Below, piece after piece: positions 15,877 through 27,771 of a stretch of 64,000 bases of DNA. Origin of the DNA: Pseudomonadota bacterium (GTDB lineage Bacteria; Pseudomonadota; Gammaproteobacteria; Burkholderiales; Ferrovaceae); assembly GCA_021798835.1 (NCBI GenBank), contig JAJZBQ010000001.1, forward strand, positions 1 through 64,000, written 5' to 3'. The stretch's first letter is position 1. The number at the start of each line of letters is the position of its first letter. A model generated the notes under the pieces. It was not told the origin of the DNA and searched no databases. It saw only the letters and a list, made by a program, of their open reading frames with translations. A program made the translations under genes and the position numbers.

Positions 15877-16488
15877 TCAGCCTCCTTTCTTGTCGGCACC
15901 AACCAACAGGCGATTTCCCCCTAGATACACATGAGGAGGAACTCTCATATTAAGCGGGGCGGGCATCCCCTTGAATACCCGAGCCGACAAGTCATACTTG
16001 GAACCATGGCAAGGGCAAAGAAACCCCCCCGGCCAATCCGTTCCCATGCCCCCATCATTTCCTGCTCTCATCTTCTCGGTCGGGGAACACCCCAGGTGCG
16101 TACAGATGCCCACCACCACCAAAATTGGCTCATGCCCTGGGACTGCACGATACACATTCTTGCAGTTCTCTGGTTGATCAGATTTGTCGGAAAGCGGATC
16201 ACTCAGTAAATGGGCATTTTTGGTTAATTGCTCCATCATCGCCGGTGTTCGATGAACAACCCAAACCGGTTGCCCACGCCATTCCTGTGTAATCATCATA
16301 CCCGGCTCCAGTTTACTGATATCCACCTCCACTGGAGCACCTGCAGCCTTGGCACGCGCACTGGGGAACATACTCAACACAAACGGAGTAGCCATTGCCA
16401 CCACGCCAGCCCCCCCCACCACGCTGGTAGTTCCGATCAACAAACGCCGACGCGTCCGATCCGTTTCCAACTTGTCCATGTCATTCAT
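15877..16488 (-). CDS. petA: Rieske iron-sulfur protein of the bc1 complex
   Basis: The 203-residue ubiquinol-cytochrome c reductase iron-sulfur subunit has a twin-arginine signal/anchor at the N-terminus (DRTRRRLLIGTTS then a hydrophobic helix). The [2Fe-2S] ligand boxes are CTHLGC and CPCHGS, both complete. It is the first gene of petABC, with ribosome site AGGA before the ATG. Export of the folded cluster protein needs the Tat system, whose genes lie just beyond the next gene. Confidence 0.97.
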   Translation of the reverse strand: MNDMDKLETDRTRRRLLIGTTSVVGGAGVVAMATPFVLSMFPSARAKAAGAPVEVDISKLEPGMMITQEWRGQPVWVVHRTPAMMEQLTKNAHLLSDPLSDKSDQPENCKNVYRAVPGHEPILVVVGICTHLGCSPTEKMRAGNDGGMGTDWPGGFLCPCHGSKYDLSARVFKGMPAPLNMRVPPHVYLGGNRLLVGADKKGG

Positions 16489-16523
16489 CCTGTTTTCGGC
16501 TATAGTTTCAAGGGTTCATCATC

Positions 16524-16552
16524 ATTCTATACAAACCGTCCACCCATGACCA
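16524..16552 (-). promoter_or_regulatory. Putative promoter of petABC-sspAB
   Basis: On the minus strand TGGTCA (16547-16552) and TAGAAT (16524-16529) are 17 nt apart, about 36 nt before the petA start. The -35 matches the consensus at 4 of 6 places. It lies in the divergent gap with the protease gene. Confidence 0.4.
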
Positions 16553-16659
16553 TAATCGCTGCAGACATGCTTGCTAGCACTCACCTTCGAAATTTCATGC
16601 CCTATGCTGCGCCGCAACAGCCAACTTAACCCATATTTCATCTAAACGGTATTGATTTG

Positions 16660-17835
16660 ATGCAAAAACTCTGGCTCATCTTTGCCCAAACCTCCACCAT
16701 CGTCCTCGGTGTCCTTCTGGCATTTTCTTACTTCCGTCAGGAAGGAGGCACACTTTCCAATTCTCCCACCACATCCTCAGTTTCCGCGTTTCAAAGTGTT
16801 TCTTCAGGTCGTGCCCCTGCCTCCCCACCCGGCTCTTTCCGGGATGCAGCTCAGCGTGCAATGCCAACCGTAGTGAATATCTTTACGCGCAAACAAGCCT
16901 CTCGACGTTCTCCTGCTCCCGATGAACTGCGTCAGTTCTTCGGCGATAACGGTACTTCGGACAATGGACCAACCCAATCCAGTTTGGGTTCGGGTGTCAT
17001 TGTACGTCCGGATGGTTACATCCTGACGAATGATCATGTCATCGATGGAGCGCAAGAAATCCAAGTCGCTCTATCCGATGGCAGAACGCTCAGTGCCACT
17101 GTCACAGGAACCGACCCTGAAACCGACCTGGCCGTACTCAAGGTAAATCTGGATCATCTGCCTGCCATCACCTTTGGTCAATCCAACCAAGTTAGGGTTG
17201 GCGATGTGGTACTCGCCATCGGCAACCCTTTCGGAGTCGGTGAAACCGTCACTTCAGGAATCGTCAGCGCACTTGGTCGCAGTCGTCTTGGAATCAATAC
17301 ATTTGAAAACTTCATACAAACCGATGCTGCCATCAATCCTGGCAACTCAGGAGGGGCACTGGTAGATAGTTCGGGAAATCTGATTGGGATCAACAGCGCC
17401 ATCTACTCCAAGTCAGGAGGATCTCAAGGCATCGGTTTCAGCATACCCGTCAGCCTGGCTCAAAAAGTGATGGAAGACATCATCGCATCGGGAAGCGTAA
17501 CCCGTGGCTGGATTGGCGTGGAAGTTCAGGATGTCACTCCGGATATCGCCACATCATTCCATCTGGATACTCCGGCAGGAGCCCTGATCGCGGCCGTGTT
17601 GCATGCTGGCCCAGCCGAACATGCCGGCATAAAACCCGGAGATATTCTGGTAAAGGTAAACGACAAACCTATTGCTGATTCACGGGATATGCTCAATCAG
17701 GTCGCTGCACTCCAACCTGGAAAAACCGCGCAACTGGTGGTTATCCGCCGTCAGAAACCTGAAACTTTTTCAGTGGTGATCGGGCGCCGACCAAAAGGCA
17801 CCATTCGTAACCTCGATCCATCCGGTGATCCATAA
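16660..17835 (+). CDS. Trypsin-like serine protease of the DegQ/DegS (HtrA) family
   Basis: This periplasmic quality-control protease has 391 residues with an N-terminal membrane segment (LIFAQTSTIVLGVLLAFSYF). The catalytic triad is visible: His in TNDHVIDGA, Asp in TDPETDLAVLKV, Ser in NPGNSGGALVDS. A single PDZ domain follows (AGIKPGDILVKVND). One PDZ plus an uncleaved anchor resembles DegS/AlgW, which trigger the envelope stress response, but no rseA or rpoE gene is nearby. ATG 16660 was chosen over an in-frame TTG at 16657. Confidence 0.92.
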   Translation: MQKLWLIFAQTSTIVLGVLLAFSYFRQEGGTLSNSPTTSSVSAFQSVSSGRAPASPPGSFRDAAQRAMPTVVNIFTRKQASRRSPAPDELRQFFGDNGTSDNGPTQSSLGSGVIVRPDGYILTNDHVIDGAQEIQVALSDGRTLSATVTGTDPETDLAVLKVNLDHLPAITFGQSNQVRVGDVVLAIGNPFGVGETVTSGIVSALGRSRLGINTFENFIQTDAAINPGNSGGALVDSSGNLIGINSAIYSKSGGSQGIGFSIPVSLAQKVMEDIIASGSVTRGWIGVEVQDVTPDIATSFHLDTPAGALIAAVLHAGPAEHAGIKPGDILVKVNDKPIADSRDMLNQVAALQPGKTAQLVVIRRQKPETFSVVIGRRPKGTIRNLDPSGDP

Positions 17836-17862
17836 CAAGTGATACGAAAAGCACCACCGAGG

Positions 17863-18636
17863 TCAGGCTTCGGTACTTGGCAGTTTCAACGTTTCATTTT
17901 CCTCTGACACCTTCTTTGGAGAAATGCGGCTGGAAACTAAAATTCCCACCTCATACAACAACCACAAGGGAACGGCCAACATGGTCTGCGATACTGCATC
18001 GGGTGGCGTAAAAATCGCCCCGACTACAAAAGCCGAGACTACTACGTAGCGACGTGCACTGCGCAGTTGAGCCACATTCAGGACACCCATCCTGACCAGC
18101 AGGACCACCGCCACCGGTGTCTCGAAAGCCAGTCCGAAGGCAAGAAACAACGTCATGACAAAACTCAGGTATTTGTCGATATCCGTCATCATTTCTACCC
18201 CTTGCGGGGCTGTGTTGGCGAAAAAGCCAAACGCAAAGGGGAAAACAGCAAAATAAGCGAAAGCCATACCAACGTAAAACAATAGCGTACTAGAGACTAT
18301 CAACGGAAAGGCCAAACGTTTTTCATGGTCGTATAAACCTGGTGCCACGAATCCCCAGACCTGAGCCAGTACATAGGGCAATGCCACCAACAATGCCACC
18401 AGACCCGCAACCTTCATCGGCACAAAAAATGGTGTCGTCACTTCGGTGGCAATCATGTGCCCCCCTAGCGGCATCCTGCTCAGCAATGGATAGGCCAACC
18501 AAGTGTAAAGACGATTGGCAAAAGGTAGCAACGCCACAAACACAACAAAAATCGCAACAACCGCCCGGATCAAACGCGTGCGAAGTTCAATCAGGTGACT
18601 AACAAACTCTTGTACTGCCTCGGATTCTCCAATCAC
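17863..18636 (-). CDS. tatC: Sec-independent translocase subunit TatC
   Basis: This polytopic receptor for twin-arginine signals has 257 residues and six predicted membrane helices. Typical motifs are FVSHLIELRTRLIRA at the N-terminus, QVWGFVAPGLYDHEKR, and FALAFGLAFETP-like FLAFGLAFETPVAVV with the conserved Glu. It starts with GTG, overlapping the tatB stop by 4 nt, and is the last gene of the long leftward run. Confidence 0.97.
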   Translation of the reverse strand: MIGESEAVQEFVSHLIELRTRLIRAVVAIFVVFVALLPFANRLYTWLAYPLLSRMPLGGHMIATEVTTPFFVPMKVAGLVALLVALPYVLAQVWGFVAPGLYDHEKRLAFPLIVSSTLLFYVGMAFAYFAVFPFAFGFFANTAPQGVEMMTDIDKYLSFVMTLFLAFGLAFETPVAVVLLVRMGVLNVAQLRSARRYVVVSAFVVGAIFTPPDAVSQTMLAVPLWLLYEVGILVSSRISPKKVSEENETLKLPSTEA

Positions 18637-19163
18637 GACGATGACTCCGCTTCATGAGTCCTTTCACGCGCAAGACTACGCATCGGACTTGATCGTCTCA
18701 CTCCAAAAGGATCTCCCCCAAATAGGGCATAGCCCACCTTGGGACGTTCAAGAGAAGAGGCCACATCACTCTGCTGCCATTCTTCCCCATCCTCAATGGG
18801 CGATACTTTTTCCGGCACAACCAAACTCGGCGACAATGTAGTCTGCCCTTCGCCTTCTTGCTTCACCGGTGCTGTTTCACTGATCATCAGGGGCTGCTTG
18901 AGGACACCATCCACAGCTGAAGTCGAGGCAGCAATCTGGCGAGCAGCCTCAGCCTTGGCTTCAGCAATCTTGCGTTCTACTTCTTTCATTTCAGCAAGAT
19001 GCAGTTCCCGATCAATCTCAGCTTTAACCGATTGACTGTAACGCCTAAATCGACCGAACAATACCCCAGCACCCCGTGCCACCTTAGGCATTCTCTCTGG
19101 GCCAATGGCAATCAAGGCCACCACCCCGACCAAGCCAACTTCAGTAAAACTAAAATCCAGCAT
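18633..19163 (-). CDS. tatB: Tat translocase subunit TatB
   Basis: This 176-residue single-span protein starts MLDFSFTEVGLVGVVALIAI, with the TatB pattern of an N-terminal helix, Gly-Pro hinge (GPERMPKVAR) and an amphipathic helix rich in Arg and Glu to about residue 85. The C-terminal third is a low-conservation acidic/Ser-rich tail. It pairs with TatC in the substrate receptor. It lies 15 nt after tatA. Confidence 0.94.
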   Translation of the reverse strand: MLDFSFTEVGLVGVVALIAIGPERMPKVARGAGVLFGRFRRYSQSVKAEIDRELHLAEMKEVERKIAEAKAEAARQIAASTSAVDGVLKQPLMISETAPVKQEGEGQTTLSPSLVVPEKVSPIEDGEEWQQSDVASSLERPKVGYALFGGDPFGVRRSSPMRSLARERTHEAESSS

Positions 19164-19178
19164 GCGTCAGATCATCGG

Positions 19179-19421
19179 TCAGGAATGGGTTTTCTCATGC
19201 ACCGTAGTCGCCTCTTGGACGGGAGTGGATACCGCCGCATCCAGTGAACGCTTTTCCTCACCTGTTGCCTCCGTTGTCCCGCCACCCGCCATTCCTTCCT
19301 TGAACCCTTTCACTGCTCCACCCAAATCAGCGCCAATATTACGTAATTTCTTAGTTCCGAAAACCAGCACCACGATCAGCAACAAAAGCAACAAATGCTG
19401 AATACTGAATAAATCACCCAT
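19179..19421 (-). CDS. tatA: Tat translocase pore subunit TatA
   Basis: TatA oligomers form the transport path. The 80-residue protein has one membrane helix ([17 protein letters not shown]), the [10 protein letters not shown] hinge and an amphipathic helix with [13 protein letters not shown] strong ribosome site AAGGAG precedes the ATG. The 93-nt gap before it is the largest in the long leftward run and holds TATATT, a possible -10, so tatABC may have its own promoter. Confidence 0.95.
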   Translation of the reverse strand: MGDLFSIQHLLLLLLIVVLVFGTKKLRNIGADLGGAVKGFKEGMAGGGTTEATGEEKRSLDAAVSTPVQEATTVHEKTHS

Positions 19422-19514
19422 GACGTCTCCTTAACTTCCTTGCCAATATACGCCGATTATCCCAGACTTGAAGAAAACCCGTTGAACCCCAGGATTGCCA
19501 CCTTTTTCGAGAAA

Positions 19515-19868
19515 TTATTTGTCGTCACTGCGTGTCAGCGCAGATGACTTGAGCCCACCCATCACATGGATATGCAGGTGATAAATCTCCTGGCCCCCCC
19601 CCGTTCCGGTATTGATCACGGTTCGGAACCCATCCACCAACCCCTGTTCTTTAGCCAACTGAGTGGCCAACATCAGCATTTTTCCGAGTAAGGCCGCGTC
19701 TTCTGGGAAACAATGCGCCAGTGAATCACGATGCACCTTGGGAATCAACATGAAATGTACCGGGGCAGCGGGGTGTATGTCATGAAATGCCAACACCTCC
19801 TCATCTTCATAAACTTTCTTGGCCGGTAATTCTCCACGCACGATACGGCAAAACAGACAGTGACTCAT
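19515..19868 (-). CDS. hinT: HIT-family purine nucleoside phosphoramidase HinT
   Basis: This 117-residue histidine-triad protein has the active-site motif HLHIHVMGG near the C-terminus and the opening CLFCRIVRGELPAKKVYED, with Cys residues that may bind zinc. It hydrolyses AMP-lysine and related phosphoramidates. It lies 36 nt after hisE and before tatABC, an arrangement common in betaproteobacteria. Confidence 0.95.
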   Translation of the reverse strand: MSHCLFCRIVRGELPAKKVYEDEEVLAFHDIHPAAPVHFMLIPKVHRDSLAHCFPEDAALLGKMLMLATQLAKEQGLVDGFRTVINTGTGGGQEIYHLHIHVMGGLKSSALTRSDDK

Positions 19869-19904
19869 GACCCCCCCTTCTTGTGCTCAACCCAGCCCAT
19901 GACA

Positions 19905-20219
19905 TCAGCGTCGTGAGGCCTTTTCAACATGGCCCGATAGGCCTTCCCGTCGAACAAATTCATCCAATACTTCCTGAACTGTTCCCCCTTGTGCCACCAG
20001 AAGAACCAGCGAATGAAACCATAAATCAGCAATTTCCCGAACCAACCCGTCATGATCTCCGTCCTTGGCAGCCAAAATGGACTCGACGGCTTCCTCCCCA
20101 ACCTTACGCGCCATCACATCCACCCCACGTGAGTAAAGGCTGGCCACGTAGGAATCTGCAGGATCTGCCTCACGTCGGTCAAGCAGGGTTTGGTTAAGAC
20201 GCAAGAGAATATCTGACAT
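19905..20219 (-). CDS. hisE: Phosphoribosyl-ATP pyrophosphatase
   Basis: Second enzyme of histidine synthesis: PR-ATP to PR-AMP plus pyrophosphate. The 104-residue MazG-like helical protein has the metal-binding KVGEEAVE and EIADLWFH motifs. It is separate from hisI, unlike the fused enteric HisIE. Its ATG overlaps the hisI stop by one base. Confidence 0.95.
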   Translation of the reverse strand: MSDILLRLNQTLLDRREADPADSYVASLYSRGVDVMARKVGEEAVESILAAKDGDHDGLVREIADLWFHSLVLLVAQGGTVQEVLDEFVRREGLSGHVEKASRR

Positions 20220-20608
20220 TAGAATTTTCCATAAATAAGGCTGGGGTCTTTGAGAACCGGTTCGCTTTCACGCCATTGCTGTTGGTCCAAAACCCGAAAA
20301 AAACAATCGGCACGCCCTGTATGACAAGCAATTCCTCCCACTTGCTCCACCATCAGCAACAACACATCGCCATCACAATCCAGGTGAATGGAGCGCACCT
20401 TCTGCACATGGCCGGACTCTTCCCCTTTGTGCCACAAACGCTGCCGAGAGCGCGACCAGTACACAGCCTCCCCGGAAGCAATCGTTTGGTTGAGCGCCTC
20501 AAGATTCATCCAGGCCATCATCAGTACTCTACCAGTTCCTGCATCCTGAGCAATCACGGGAACCAATCCACGGTCATCCCAGAAAATCGCTTCCTGCCAT
20601 GTCTTCAC
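20219..20608 (-). CDS. hisI: Phosphoribosyl-AMP cyclohydrolase
   Basis: This opens the adenine ring of PR-AMP in the third histidine step. The 129 residues include the metal-binding [13 protein letters not shown] and [11 protein letters not shown] motifs with the conserved Cys and Asp residues, and [17 protein letters not shown]. The start overlaps the hisF stop by 4 nt. Confidence 0.96.
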   Translation of the reverse strand: MKTWQEAIFWDDRGLVPVIAQDAGTGRVLMMAWMNLEALNQTIASGEAVYWSRSRQRLWHKGEESGHVQKVRSIHLDCDGDVLLLMVEQVGGIACHTGRADCFFRVLDQQQWRESEPVLKDPSLIYGKF

Positions 20609-21372
20609 AAACGCACCTCAATTCCTTGTTGGGCCATACAATCCTTAGCCTGGCGAATAGTGTATTCACCGTAATGGAAAATGCTGGCAGCCAGTACTGC
20701 ATCAGCATGCCCCTGGATGATCCCATCGCACAAATGCTGTAAATTCCCCACACCACCACTGGCAATCAAGGGAATTCCTACCGTATCCGCCACACGGCGG
20801 GTCAATTCCAGATCAAACCCTTCCCGCGTCCCATCACGGTCCATGCTGGTCAATAAAATCTCCCCGGCCCCACGTCGTGCCACCTCATCAGCCCAGACAA
20901 TGGCATCCACATCGGCAGGTCGTCGCCCTCCGTGAGTAAATACCCGCCAACCCGAGGGAGTATCATTCGTGCGCCGCGCATCAATAGCCACTACAATGCA
21001 TTGGGAACCGAAAAAATCCGCCGCTTCTGATACCAAATCCGGCCTCAGAAGGGCTGCCGAATTCATGCTGACCTTATCAGCCCCGGCATTCAAAAGACGT
21101 CGCACATCCTTGGCTTCGCGCACCCCCCCTCCTACCGTCAATGGAATGAAAACCTGAGCCGACACTGCCTCGATAATAGGCAAAATCAAATCGCGTTCTT
21201 CCGCCGTGGCAGCGATATCCAAAAAGGTGACTTCGTCTGCCCCTTGCTCATCATAACGGCGCGCAATCTCTACGGGATCACCCGCATCACGCAGTCCCAC
21301 AAAGTTGACGCCCTTGACTACCCGCCCTCCTTTAACATCCAGACAAGGGATAATACGGCGTGCCAACCCCAT
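20605..21372 (-). CDS. hisF: Imidazole glycerol phosphate synthase, cyclase subunit
   Basis: This TIM-barrel subunit (255 residues) joins ammonia from HisH with PRFAR to give IGP and AICAR. Catalytic Asp residues are in [14 protein letters not shown] (first strand) and [14 protein letters not shown] (fifth strand). Phosphate-binding GGVG lies in [12 protein letters not shown]. It follows hisA by 1 nt. Confidence 0.97.
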   Translation of the reverse strand: MGLARRIIPCLDVKGGRVVKGVNFVGLRDAGDPVEIARRYDEQGADEVTFLDIAATAEERDLILPIIEAVSAQVFIPLTVGGGVREAKDVRRLLNAGADKVSMNSAALLRPDLVSEAADFFGSQCIVVAIDARRTNDTPSGWRVFTHGGRRPADVDAIVWADEVARRGAGEILLTSMDRDGTREGFDLELTRRVADTVGIPLIASGGVGNLQHLCDGIIQGHADAVLAASIFHYGEYTIRQAKDCMAQQGIEVRL

Positions 21373-21373
21373 G

Positions 21374-22120
21374 TCAGTTACCCTTCACCCAAGACTGGGT
21401 CAAGGCCACCGCCTGAGAAAAATCAAGCGTCCCTTCGTAAATGGCGCGCCCCGTGATGACCCCGCTGATCCCTTCCTCTTGAACCAAACACAGTGCCCTG
21501 ATATCCTCCAGGCCACGCAAGCCCCCGCTGGCGATCACCGGAATATTCAGGGCACGCGCCAGAGTCACCGTCGCATCAACATTAACCCCAGTCATCATGC
21601 CATCACGACCAATATCCGTATAGATAATGCCTTCCACTCCGTAATCCTGGAAACGAAGAGCCAAATCAACAACTTCGTGCCCCGTCAGTTTAGACCAGCC
21701 TTCCACGGCCACTTTTCCGTCTTTTGCATCCAACCCCACCAGAATATGCCCCGGAAAAGCATCACAGGCCTCATGCAAAAAACCCGGATTCTTGACTGCC
21801 GCAGTACCAATGATGACCGAACTGATCCCGTCATCCAGATAGCGCTCAATCACATCCAGTGACCGTATCCCGCCTCCCAGTTGAATGGTAATTTCTTGCC
21901 CCACTTCCGCTACAATGGCTTTAAGCGCTGATTCATTAATGGGCTTGCCTGCAAATGCTCCGTTCAAATCAACCAAATGCAAACGTTGAGCCCCTTGGTC
22001 AACCCAATGGCGCGCCATTTCAGCCGGATCCTCGGAAAATACAGTCGCTTCTTCCATCAGCCCCTGGCGCAAACGCACACAGTGGCCATCTTTCAGGTCA
22101 ATGGCTGGAATTACTATCAT
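21374..22120 (-). CDS. hisA: ProFAR isomerase
   Basis: This TIM-barrel Amadori isomerase converts ProFAR to PRFAR. Catalytic Asp residues are in [14 protein letters not shown] and [12 protein letters not shown], with phosphate-binding [12 protein letters not shown]. The start at 22120 gives the usual N-terminus (MIVIPAID); an in-frame ATG two codons earlier at 22126 is also possible. It sits between hisH and hisF. Confidence 0.96.
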   Translation of the reverse strand: MIVIPAIDLKDGHCVRLRQGLMEEATVFSEDPAEMARHWVDQGAQRLHLVDLNGAFAGKPINESALKAIVAEVGQEITIQLGGGIRSLDVIERYLDDGISSVIIGTAAVKNPGFLHEACDAFPGHILVGLDAKDGKVAVEGWSKLTGHEVVDLALRFQDYGVEGIIYTDIGRDGMMTGVNVDATVTLARALNIPVIASGGLRGLEDIRALCLVQEEGISGVITGRAIYEGTLDFSQAVALTQSWVKGN

Positions 22121-22151
22121 GGTCATACTCTCATCAACTACAAAATCAGAT

Positions 22152-22787
22152 TTAAGGATTCCAATTCACAAAATTGGACAACAATGCCAATCCGTTTTCA
22201 GCACTTTTTTCAGGGTGAAACTGCACGGCAAAAACATTTTCGGACAACACCGCACTGGTAAAACGAGTACCGTACTGCGTATATGCTGCGCAATGTTCAG
22301 TTTGCTGCTCCCTGACGTAATAACTGTGTACAAAATAAAAACGCGCCAGTGCCGGAATACCGGTCCAGAGTTGGTGGTCGGCTACAGGAATCACCGTATT
22401 CCACCCCATGTGCGGAATTTTCAGGCGCGTACCTTTTTCATCAAAGGAATCATCCGCAAAACGGCACACCTGACCGGGAAGAATACCCAAGCCTGGCGCA
22501 TCTCCTTCTTCCGAAACATCGAACAATACTTGCAAACCCAGACAAATTCCCAAAAATGGGCGATCACGCATCAAACGCCGAACCACTCCTGTCAGTTGGC
22601 GTTGCTCAAGTCGTTTCATACAATCAGGCAAAGCGCCCTGACCCGGAAATACTACCCTATCTGCCGCCAACAACTGGTGTGCCTGATCGGTCACTACAAT
22701 ATCGGCATATGGTGCAACTCGGGTCAATGCACGCTCCACGGAACGCAAATTTCCCATTCCATAGTCAATGATGGCAATACGTGTCAC
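22152..22787 (-). CDS. hisH: Imidazole glycerol phosphate synthase, glutaminase subunit
   Basis: This 211-residue class I amidotransferase supplies ammonia to HisF. The nucleophile Cys is in [13 protein letters not shown], and the His-Glu pair in [14 protein letters not shown]. The N-terminus ([18 protein letters not shown]) is typical. It lies 19 nt after hisB. Confidence 0.97.
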   Translation of the reverse strand: MTRIAIIDYGMGNLRSVERALTRVAPYADIVVTDQAHQLLAADRVVFPGQGALPDCMKRLEQRQLTGVVRRLMRDRPFLGICLGLQVLFDVSEEGDAPGLGILPGQVCRFADDSFDEKGTRLKIPHMGWNTVIPVADHQLWTGIPALARFYFVHSYYVREQQTEHCAAYTQYGTRFTSAVLSENVFAVQFHPEKSAENGLALLSNFVNWNP

Positions 22788-22806
22788 AGTCTCAATTCCG
22801 CCGCTA

Positions 22807-23412
22807 TCAGAGCAATCCTTTGGTCGAAGGAATCAGTGCTTCCGCACGCAAATCCACCGTTGTCGCCATACGCAATGCGCGCCCCATCGCTTTGAATATT
22901 GTTTCCGCTTGATGATGTGCGTTGATCCCCTTGAGATTATCGATATGCAGCGTCACTTGGGCATGATTGACGAAGCCCTGAAAAAACTCGCGGATCAAAT
23001 CTACATCAAACGTTCCAATCATGGCTCGTGTATAACTGATGTTATAAAATAACCCTGGCCTTCCAGACAAGTCCAGCACCACTTGAGAAAGCGCCTCATC
23101 CAGCGGAATCAAGGCAAAACCGTACCGTACCAAACCTTTCTTATCACCCAGTGCCCGTGCCAACGCCTGTCCCAAAGTAATGCCAACGTCTTCCACCGAA
23201 TGATGGGCATCGATATGCAAATCTCCTTGACATTCAACGTGCAAATCAATCATGCCATGACGCGCAATCTGGTCCAGCATGTGATCTAGAAATGGCACAC
23301 CGGTGGCCAAGTGTGCCTGACCTGTGCCATCCAGATTGATCTCAACGATGACAGAAGTTTCCAATGTCTGGCGTATCACGCGCGCTTGGCGCAAAGAGGA
23401 TGGCAAGTTCAT
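22807..23412 (-). CDS. hisB: Imidazoleglycerol-phosphate dehydratase
   Basis: This is the monofunctional IGPD (201 residues) without the histidinol-phosphatase domain found in enteric HisB. Manganese-binding His clusters are in [11 protein letters not shown] and [12 protein letters not shown], with [13 protein letters not shown]. The phosphatase for the later step must be encoded elsewhere. Its start overlaps the hisC stop by 4 nt. Confidence 0.97.
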   Translation of the reverse strand: MNLPSSLRQARVIRQTLETSVIVEINLDGTGQAHLATGVPFLDHMLDQIARHGMIDLHVECQGDLHIDAHHSVEDVGITLGQALARALGDKKGLVRYGFALIPLDEALSQVVLDLSGRPGLFYNISYTRAMIGTFDVDLIREFFQGFVNHAQVTLHIDNLKGINAHHQAETIFKAMGRALRMATTVDLRAEALIPSTKGLL

Positions 23413-24488
23413 GGGGTGTGTATCAGCGATTCGAGCGCATCAAGAAATAGTCGGTTTTCCTGTGGAGTACCCACTGTCACCCTCAAGCAATCCTGCAAAA
23501 GTGGGTGAGACTCAGTCAGATTCTTGATCAATATACCATGACGACGCAGTCCGTCAAATATCCCAGATGCTCCCGGAACCCGAAACAACAAGAAATTGGC
23601 TTGACTGGGAAATACCGTAACCCCCGGTAACCGTCCTAGTCCATCAGCCAAAACCGTGCGCTCAGACACCAACGTAGCAATCTGTTTATCCAGTTCATCA
23701 CGGTGATCCAACACCCAGGCCGCAACAACTTGATCCAAAACAGAGACGTTATAGGGCAAGCGTACTTTGTCGATCTCCTCCAGCAATGCCGGATGTCCGC
23801 ACAACCAACCCAAACGCACACCCGCCAGCCCCAATTTCGATAACGTACGCATCAACAACAAATTATCGTAGGATGGCAGGTTATTTTTAAAGGAATGCGG
23901 CGTAAAAGGGTAGTAGGCTTCATCCAGCACCACCAGTCCGGGACTGGCCCGTACAATGATCTCGGTGATCACTTCCTCATCAAAGCAATTTCCCGTCGGG
24001 TTATTTGGATAAGCCAAAAAGATCAAGGCGGGTCGATGTTGCGCAATAGCTGCCAACATCGCAGAACGATCCAGTGAAAAATCATCCTTGAGCGGGACTC
24101 CCACAAACTTGACGCGACTTACCTGTGCAATGAAATGAAACATCACAAAGGAGGGCAATACCCCCAATATCACTGCATCTGGAGTCGCAACCGCTTGGAT
24201 CAGCATCTGAATCAATTCATCCGAACCATTGCCGAGTACCATGGGAGTTCCTTCAGGAAGCCCCATGAGTCGGGCTAGCCGAATTTTAAGTTCAGTCCCC
24301 TGAGGTGACGGGTAGCGATGCAAAGGGAGGGACGACAAAATGTGAGCCAATGGCTGCCGCAAATCTTCGGAGAGAGGATAGGGATTCTCCATGGCATCCA
24401 ACTTGATCATTCCGTCTGCCACAGGTACAGCGTAGGGGAGTAATGCCTGAACATCAGGGCGAATAGCGGCTCTCAACAGGTTTTCCAT
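23409..24488 (-). CDS. hisC: Histidinol-phosphate aminotransferase
   Basis: This PLP enzyme (359 residues) aminates imidazole acetol phosphate. The PLP Lys is in [16 protein letters not shown], and the substrate region NPNNPTGN and VLDEAYYPF are conserved. ATG 24488 begins at 1 nt after the hisD stop and gives the usual [16 protein letters not shown] opening. A TTG-type extension to 24530 is unlikely. Confidence 0.96.
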   Translation of the reverse strand: MENLLRAAIRPDVQALLPYAVPVADGMIKLDAMENPYPLSEDLRQPLAHILSSLPLHRYPSPQGTELKIRLARLMGLPEGTPMVLGNGSDELIQMLIQAVATPDAVILGVLPSFVMFHFIAQVSRVKFVGVPLKDDFSLDRSAMLAAIAQHRPALIFLAYPNNPTGNCFDEEVITEIIVRASPGLVVLDEAYYPFTPHSFKNNLPSYDNLLLMRTLSKLGLAGVRLGWLCGHPALLEEIDKVRLPYNVSVLDQVVAAWVLDHRDELDKQIATLVSERTVLADGLGRLPGVTVFPSQANFLLFRVPGASGIFDGLRRHGILIKNLTESHPLLQDCLRVTVGTPQENRLFLDALESLIHTP

Positions 24489-24489
24489 G

Positions 24490-25794
24490 TCACACGTCCT
24501 CACGAAAACGGCAGGAAGCCGCCCGTGCATGCGCCTGTAACCCTTCCTGCAGAGCTATCACCTCGGCAATCCCGCCCAGCGTGACTGCCCCCTGCTGAGA
24601 AACCTTGAGCAGACTGGAGCGTTTTTGAAAATCATGGACTCCCAAAGGTGATGCGAAGCGTGCCGTACGCCCCGTTGGCAACACGTGATTAGGACCAGCA
24701 CAGTAATCTCCCAGAGATTCTGAACTATAAGCACCCATAAAAATCGCGCCGGCATGCCGCACCTGTGTCAGGCATGCTTCCGGATCAGCTACCGATAACT
24801 CCAGATGCTCAGGCGCAATTCGATTGGCCAACTCGCAAGCTTGCGCCAAATCGCGCACCTCGATCAATGCCCCACGATCCCGCAATGACTGCCGAATAAC
24901 CGCATGACGCGGCAAACCAGGCAACAACTCAGCAACAGCCTTTTCCACCCGATCCAAATAACCACCATCTGGGCATAGTAGCAGCGCCTGGGCCATTTCA
25001 TCATGCTCTGCCTGGGAAAACAAATCCATGGCAACCCAGCGCGGGTCCGTGGTCCCGTCAGCGATGATCAGAATCTCCGAAGGACCTGCCACCATATCGA
25101 TCCCCACTACTCCGAATACCTGACGTTTCGCCGCCGCCACATAAGCATTGCCAGGACCCACGATCTTGTCAACAGCCGGAATGGTTTCCGTACCGTAGGC
25201 CAGCGCCGCCACTGCCTGTGCCCCCCCCACAGTAAACACCCGTTGCACCCCCGATAACGCTGCCGCTGCCAGAACCAGGTCATTACGCTGTTTCTCCGGA
25301 GTTGGCACGACCATCACGATTTCACGCACCCCCGCCACCACGGCAGGCAACGCATTCATCAACACCGAAGACGGATAAACCGCTTTTCCACCAGGTACAT
25401 ACAACCCGACACGATCCAACGCCGTCACCTTCTGGCCTAGCACCGTCCCATCTTCCTCTGTCAGGGTCCAGGATTCCTGACGCTGGCGCTCATGAAAACT
25501 CCGAACACGCTCGGCCGCCATCTCCAAAGCGCGCCGCTGTGAATCCGGAAGGCCATCCAGAGCGGCCTGCATCAATGATGACGGCAACTCCAGCATTGCC
25601 TCGCTTTCTGGAGACCAACGATCAAAACGTTGTGTGTATTCAATGAGTGCCTGATTTTTGCGCAAACGCACATCGGCAACAATCCCGCGCACCACGGATT
25701 CAATTCCATCATCCAGTGCAATATCAAAGGCTGTCAAACGCGCCAGTTCCTCATCAAACCCAGCAGTCGTGGCCTGTAACCGACGTAATTTCAT
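24490..25794 (-). CDS. hisD: Histidinol dehydrogenase
   Basis: This catalyses the last two oxidations, histidinol to histidine, with NAD and zinc. The 434 residues contain the signature region [30 protein letters not shown] and the catalytic SEHLEL-like [11 protein letters not shown]. Its start overlaps the hisG stop by 4 nt. Confidence 0.97.
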   Translation of the reverse strand: MKLRRLQATTAGFDEELARLTAFDIALDDGIESVVRGIVADVRLRKNQALIEYTQRFDRWSPESEAMLELPSSLMQAALDGLPDSQRRALEMAAERVRSFHERQRQESWTLTEEDGTVLGQKVTALDRVGLYVPGGKAVYPSSVLMNALPAVVAGVREIVMVVPTPEKQRNDLVLAAAALSGVQRVFTVGGAQAVAALAYGTETIPAVDKIVGPGNAYVAAAKRQVFGVVGIDMVAGPSEILIIADGTTDPRWVAMDLFSQAEHDEMAQALLLCPDGGYLDRVEKAVAELLPGLPRHAVIRQSLRDRGALIEVRDLAQACELANRIAPEHLELSVADPEACLTQVRHAGAIFMGAYSSESLGDYCAGPNHVLPTGRTARFASPLGVHDFQKRSSLLKVSQQGAVTLGGIAEVIALQEGLQAHARAASCRFREDV

Positions 25795-26486
25795 GACCCT
25801 GACCCTCCTCGTTGAAACTCTCTAACTCCTTGTTCAACGGCATTTACCAATGGTTCCAGACGCGCTCGGTGCAATTTCCAGGCGGCTGCGTTAACCACCA
25901 GTCGTGAACTGATATCCGCGATCGGCTCTACCGCCTCCAAATGATTGGCTTTCAGGGTATTGCCACTACTGACCAGATCCACGATAGCATCCGCCAATCC
26001 AGTCAAGGGAGCCAACTCCATGGAACCATACAATTTGATGAGATCCACATGCACCCCCTTGGCAGCAAAGTGAGCGCGCGCCAGATTAGCGTACTTAGTC
26101 GCCACTCGTAAACGAGCACCACGACGAATAGCTCCGTCATAATCAAATCCCTGCGGCACAGCCACCATCAAACGGCAACATGCGATGCGTAAATCCACAG
26201 GCTGATGCAATCCCGTTCCACCATGCTCCATCAAAACATCCAGCCCCGCCACCCCAAGGTCCGCTGCACCACGCTCAACATAAGTGGGCACATCGGAAGC
26301 TCGTACGATCACCAGCCGGATATCAGCCCGCGAAGTCGGCAGAATCAACTGTCGTGAAGTCTCGGGATCAACCAGTGGTTGAATTCCAGCACGTGCCAAT
26401 AATGGCAGCGTTTCCCCAAATATGCGCCCTTTGGACAGTGCCAGCGTAATCCCATGAAAGTTCTCGATTGGCGACAGTTCGCTCAT
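25791..26486 (-). CDS. hisG: ATP phosphoribosyltransferase, short form
   Basis: This first histidine enzyme makes PR-ATP. At 231 residues it is the short HisG_S type that lacks the C-terminal feedback domain and needs HisZ, which is not in this window. Motifs are [18 protein letters not shown] and [15 protein letters not shown] (PRPP site). The start at 26486 has GGAGAG six bases upstream. A start at 26516 would overlap murA by 20 nt. Confidence 0.95.
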   Translation of the reverse strand: MSELSPIENFHGITLALSKGRIFGETLPLLARAGIQPLVDPETSRQLILPTSRADIRLVIVRASDVPTYVERGAADLGVAGLDVLMEHGGTGLHQPVDLRIACCRLMVAVPQGFDYDGAIRRGARLRVATKYANLARAHFAAKGVHVDLIKLYGSMELAPLTGLADAIVDLVSSGNTLKANHLEAVEPIADISSRLVVNAAAWKLHRARLEPLVNAVEQGVREFQRGGSGS

Positions 26487-26496
26487 GATCTCTCCG

Positions 26497-27768
<1,272 letters not shown>

Positions 27769-27771
27769 TTA

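Noticed and set aside
19865..20101. Small leftward frame overlapping hisE and ending at the hinT start (ATGA overlap)
   Set aside because: Most of it is hisE read in another frame; only about 32 codons follow a later ATG, too little to support a gene although the coupling-like overlap is noted.
22101..22895. Rightward frame (264 codons) across hisA/hisH/hisB
   Set aside because: It is antisense to three clear his genes and shows no recognisable domain.
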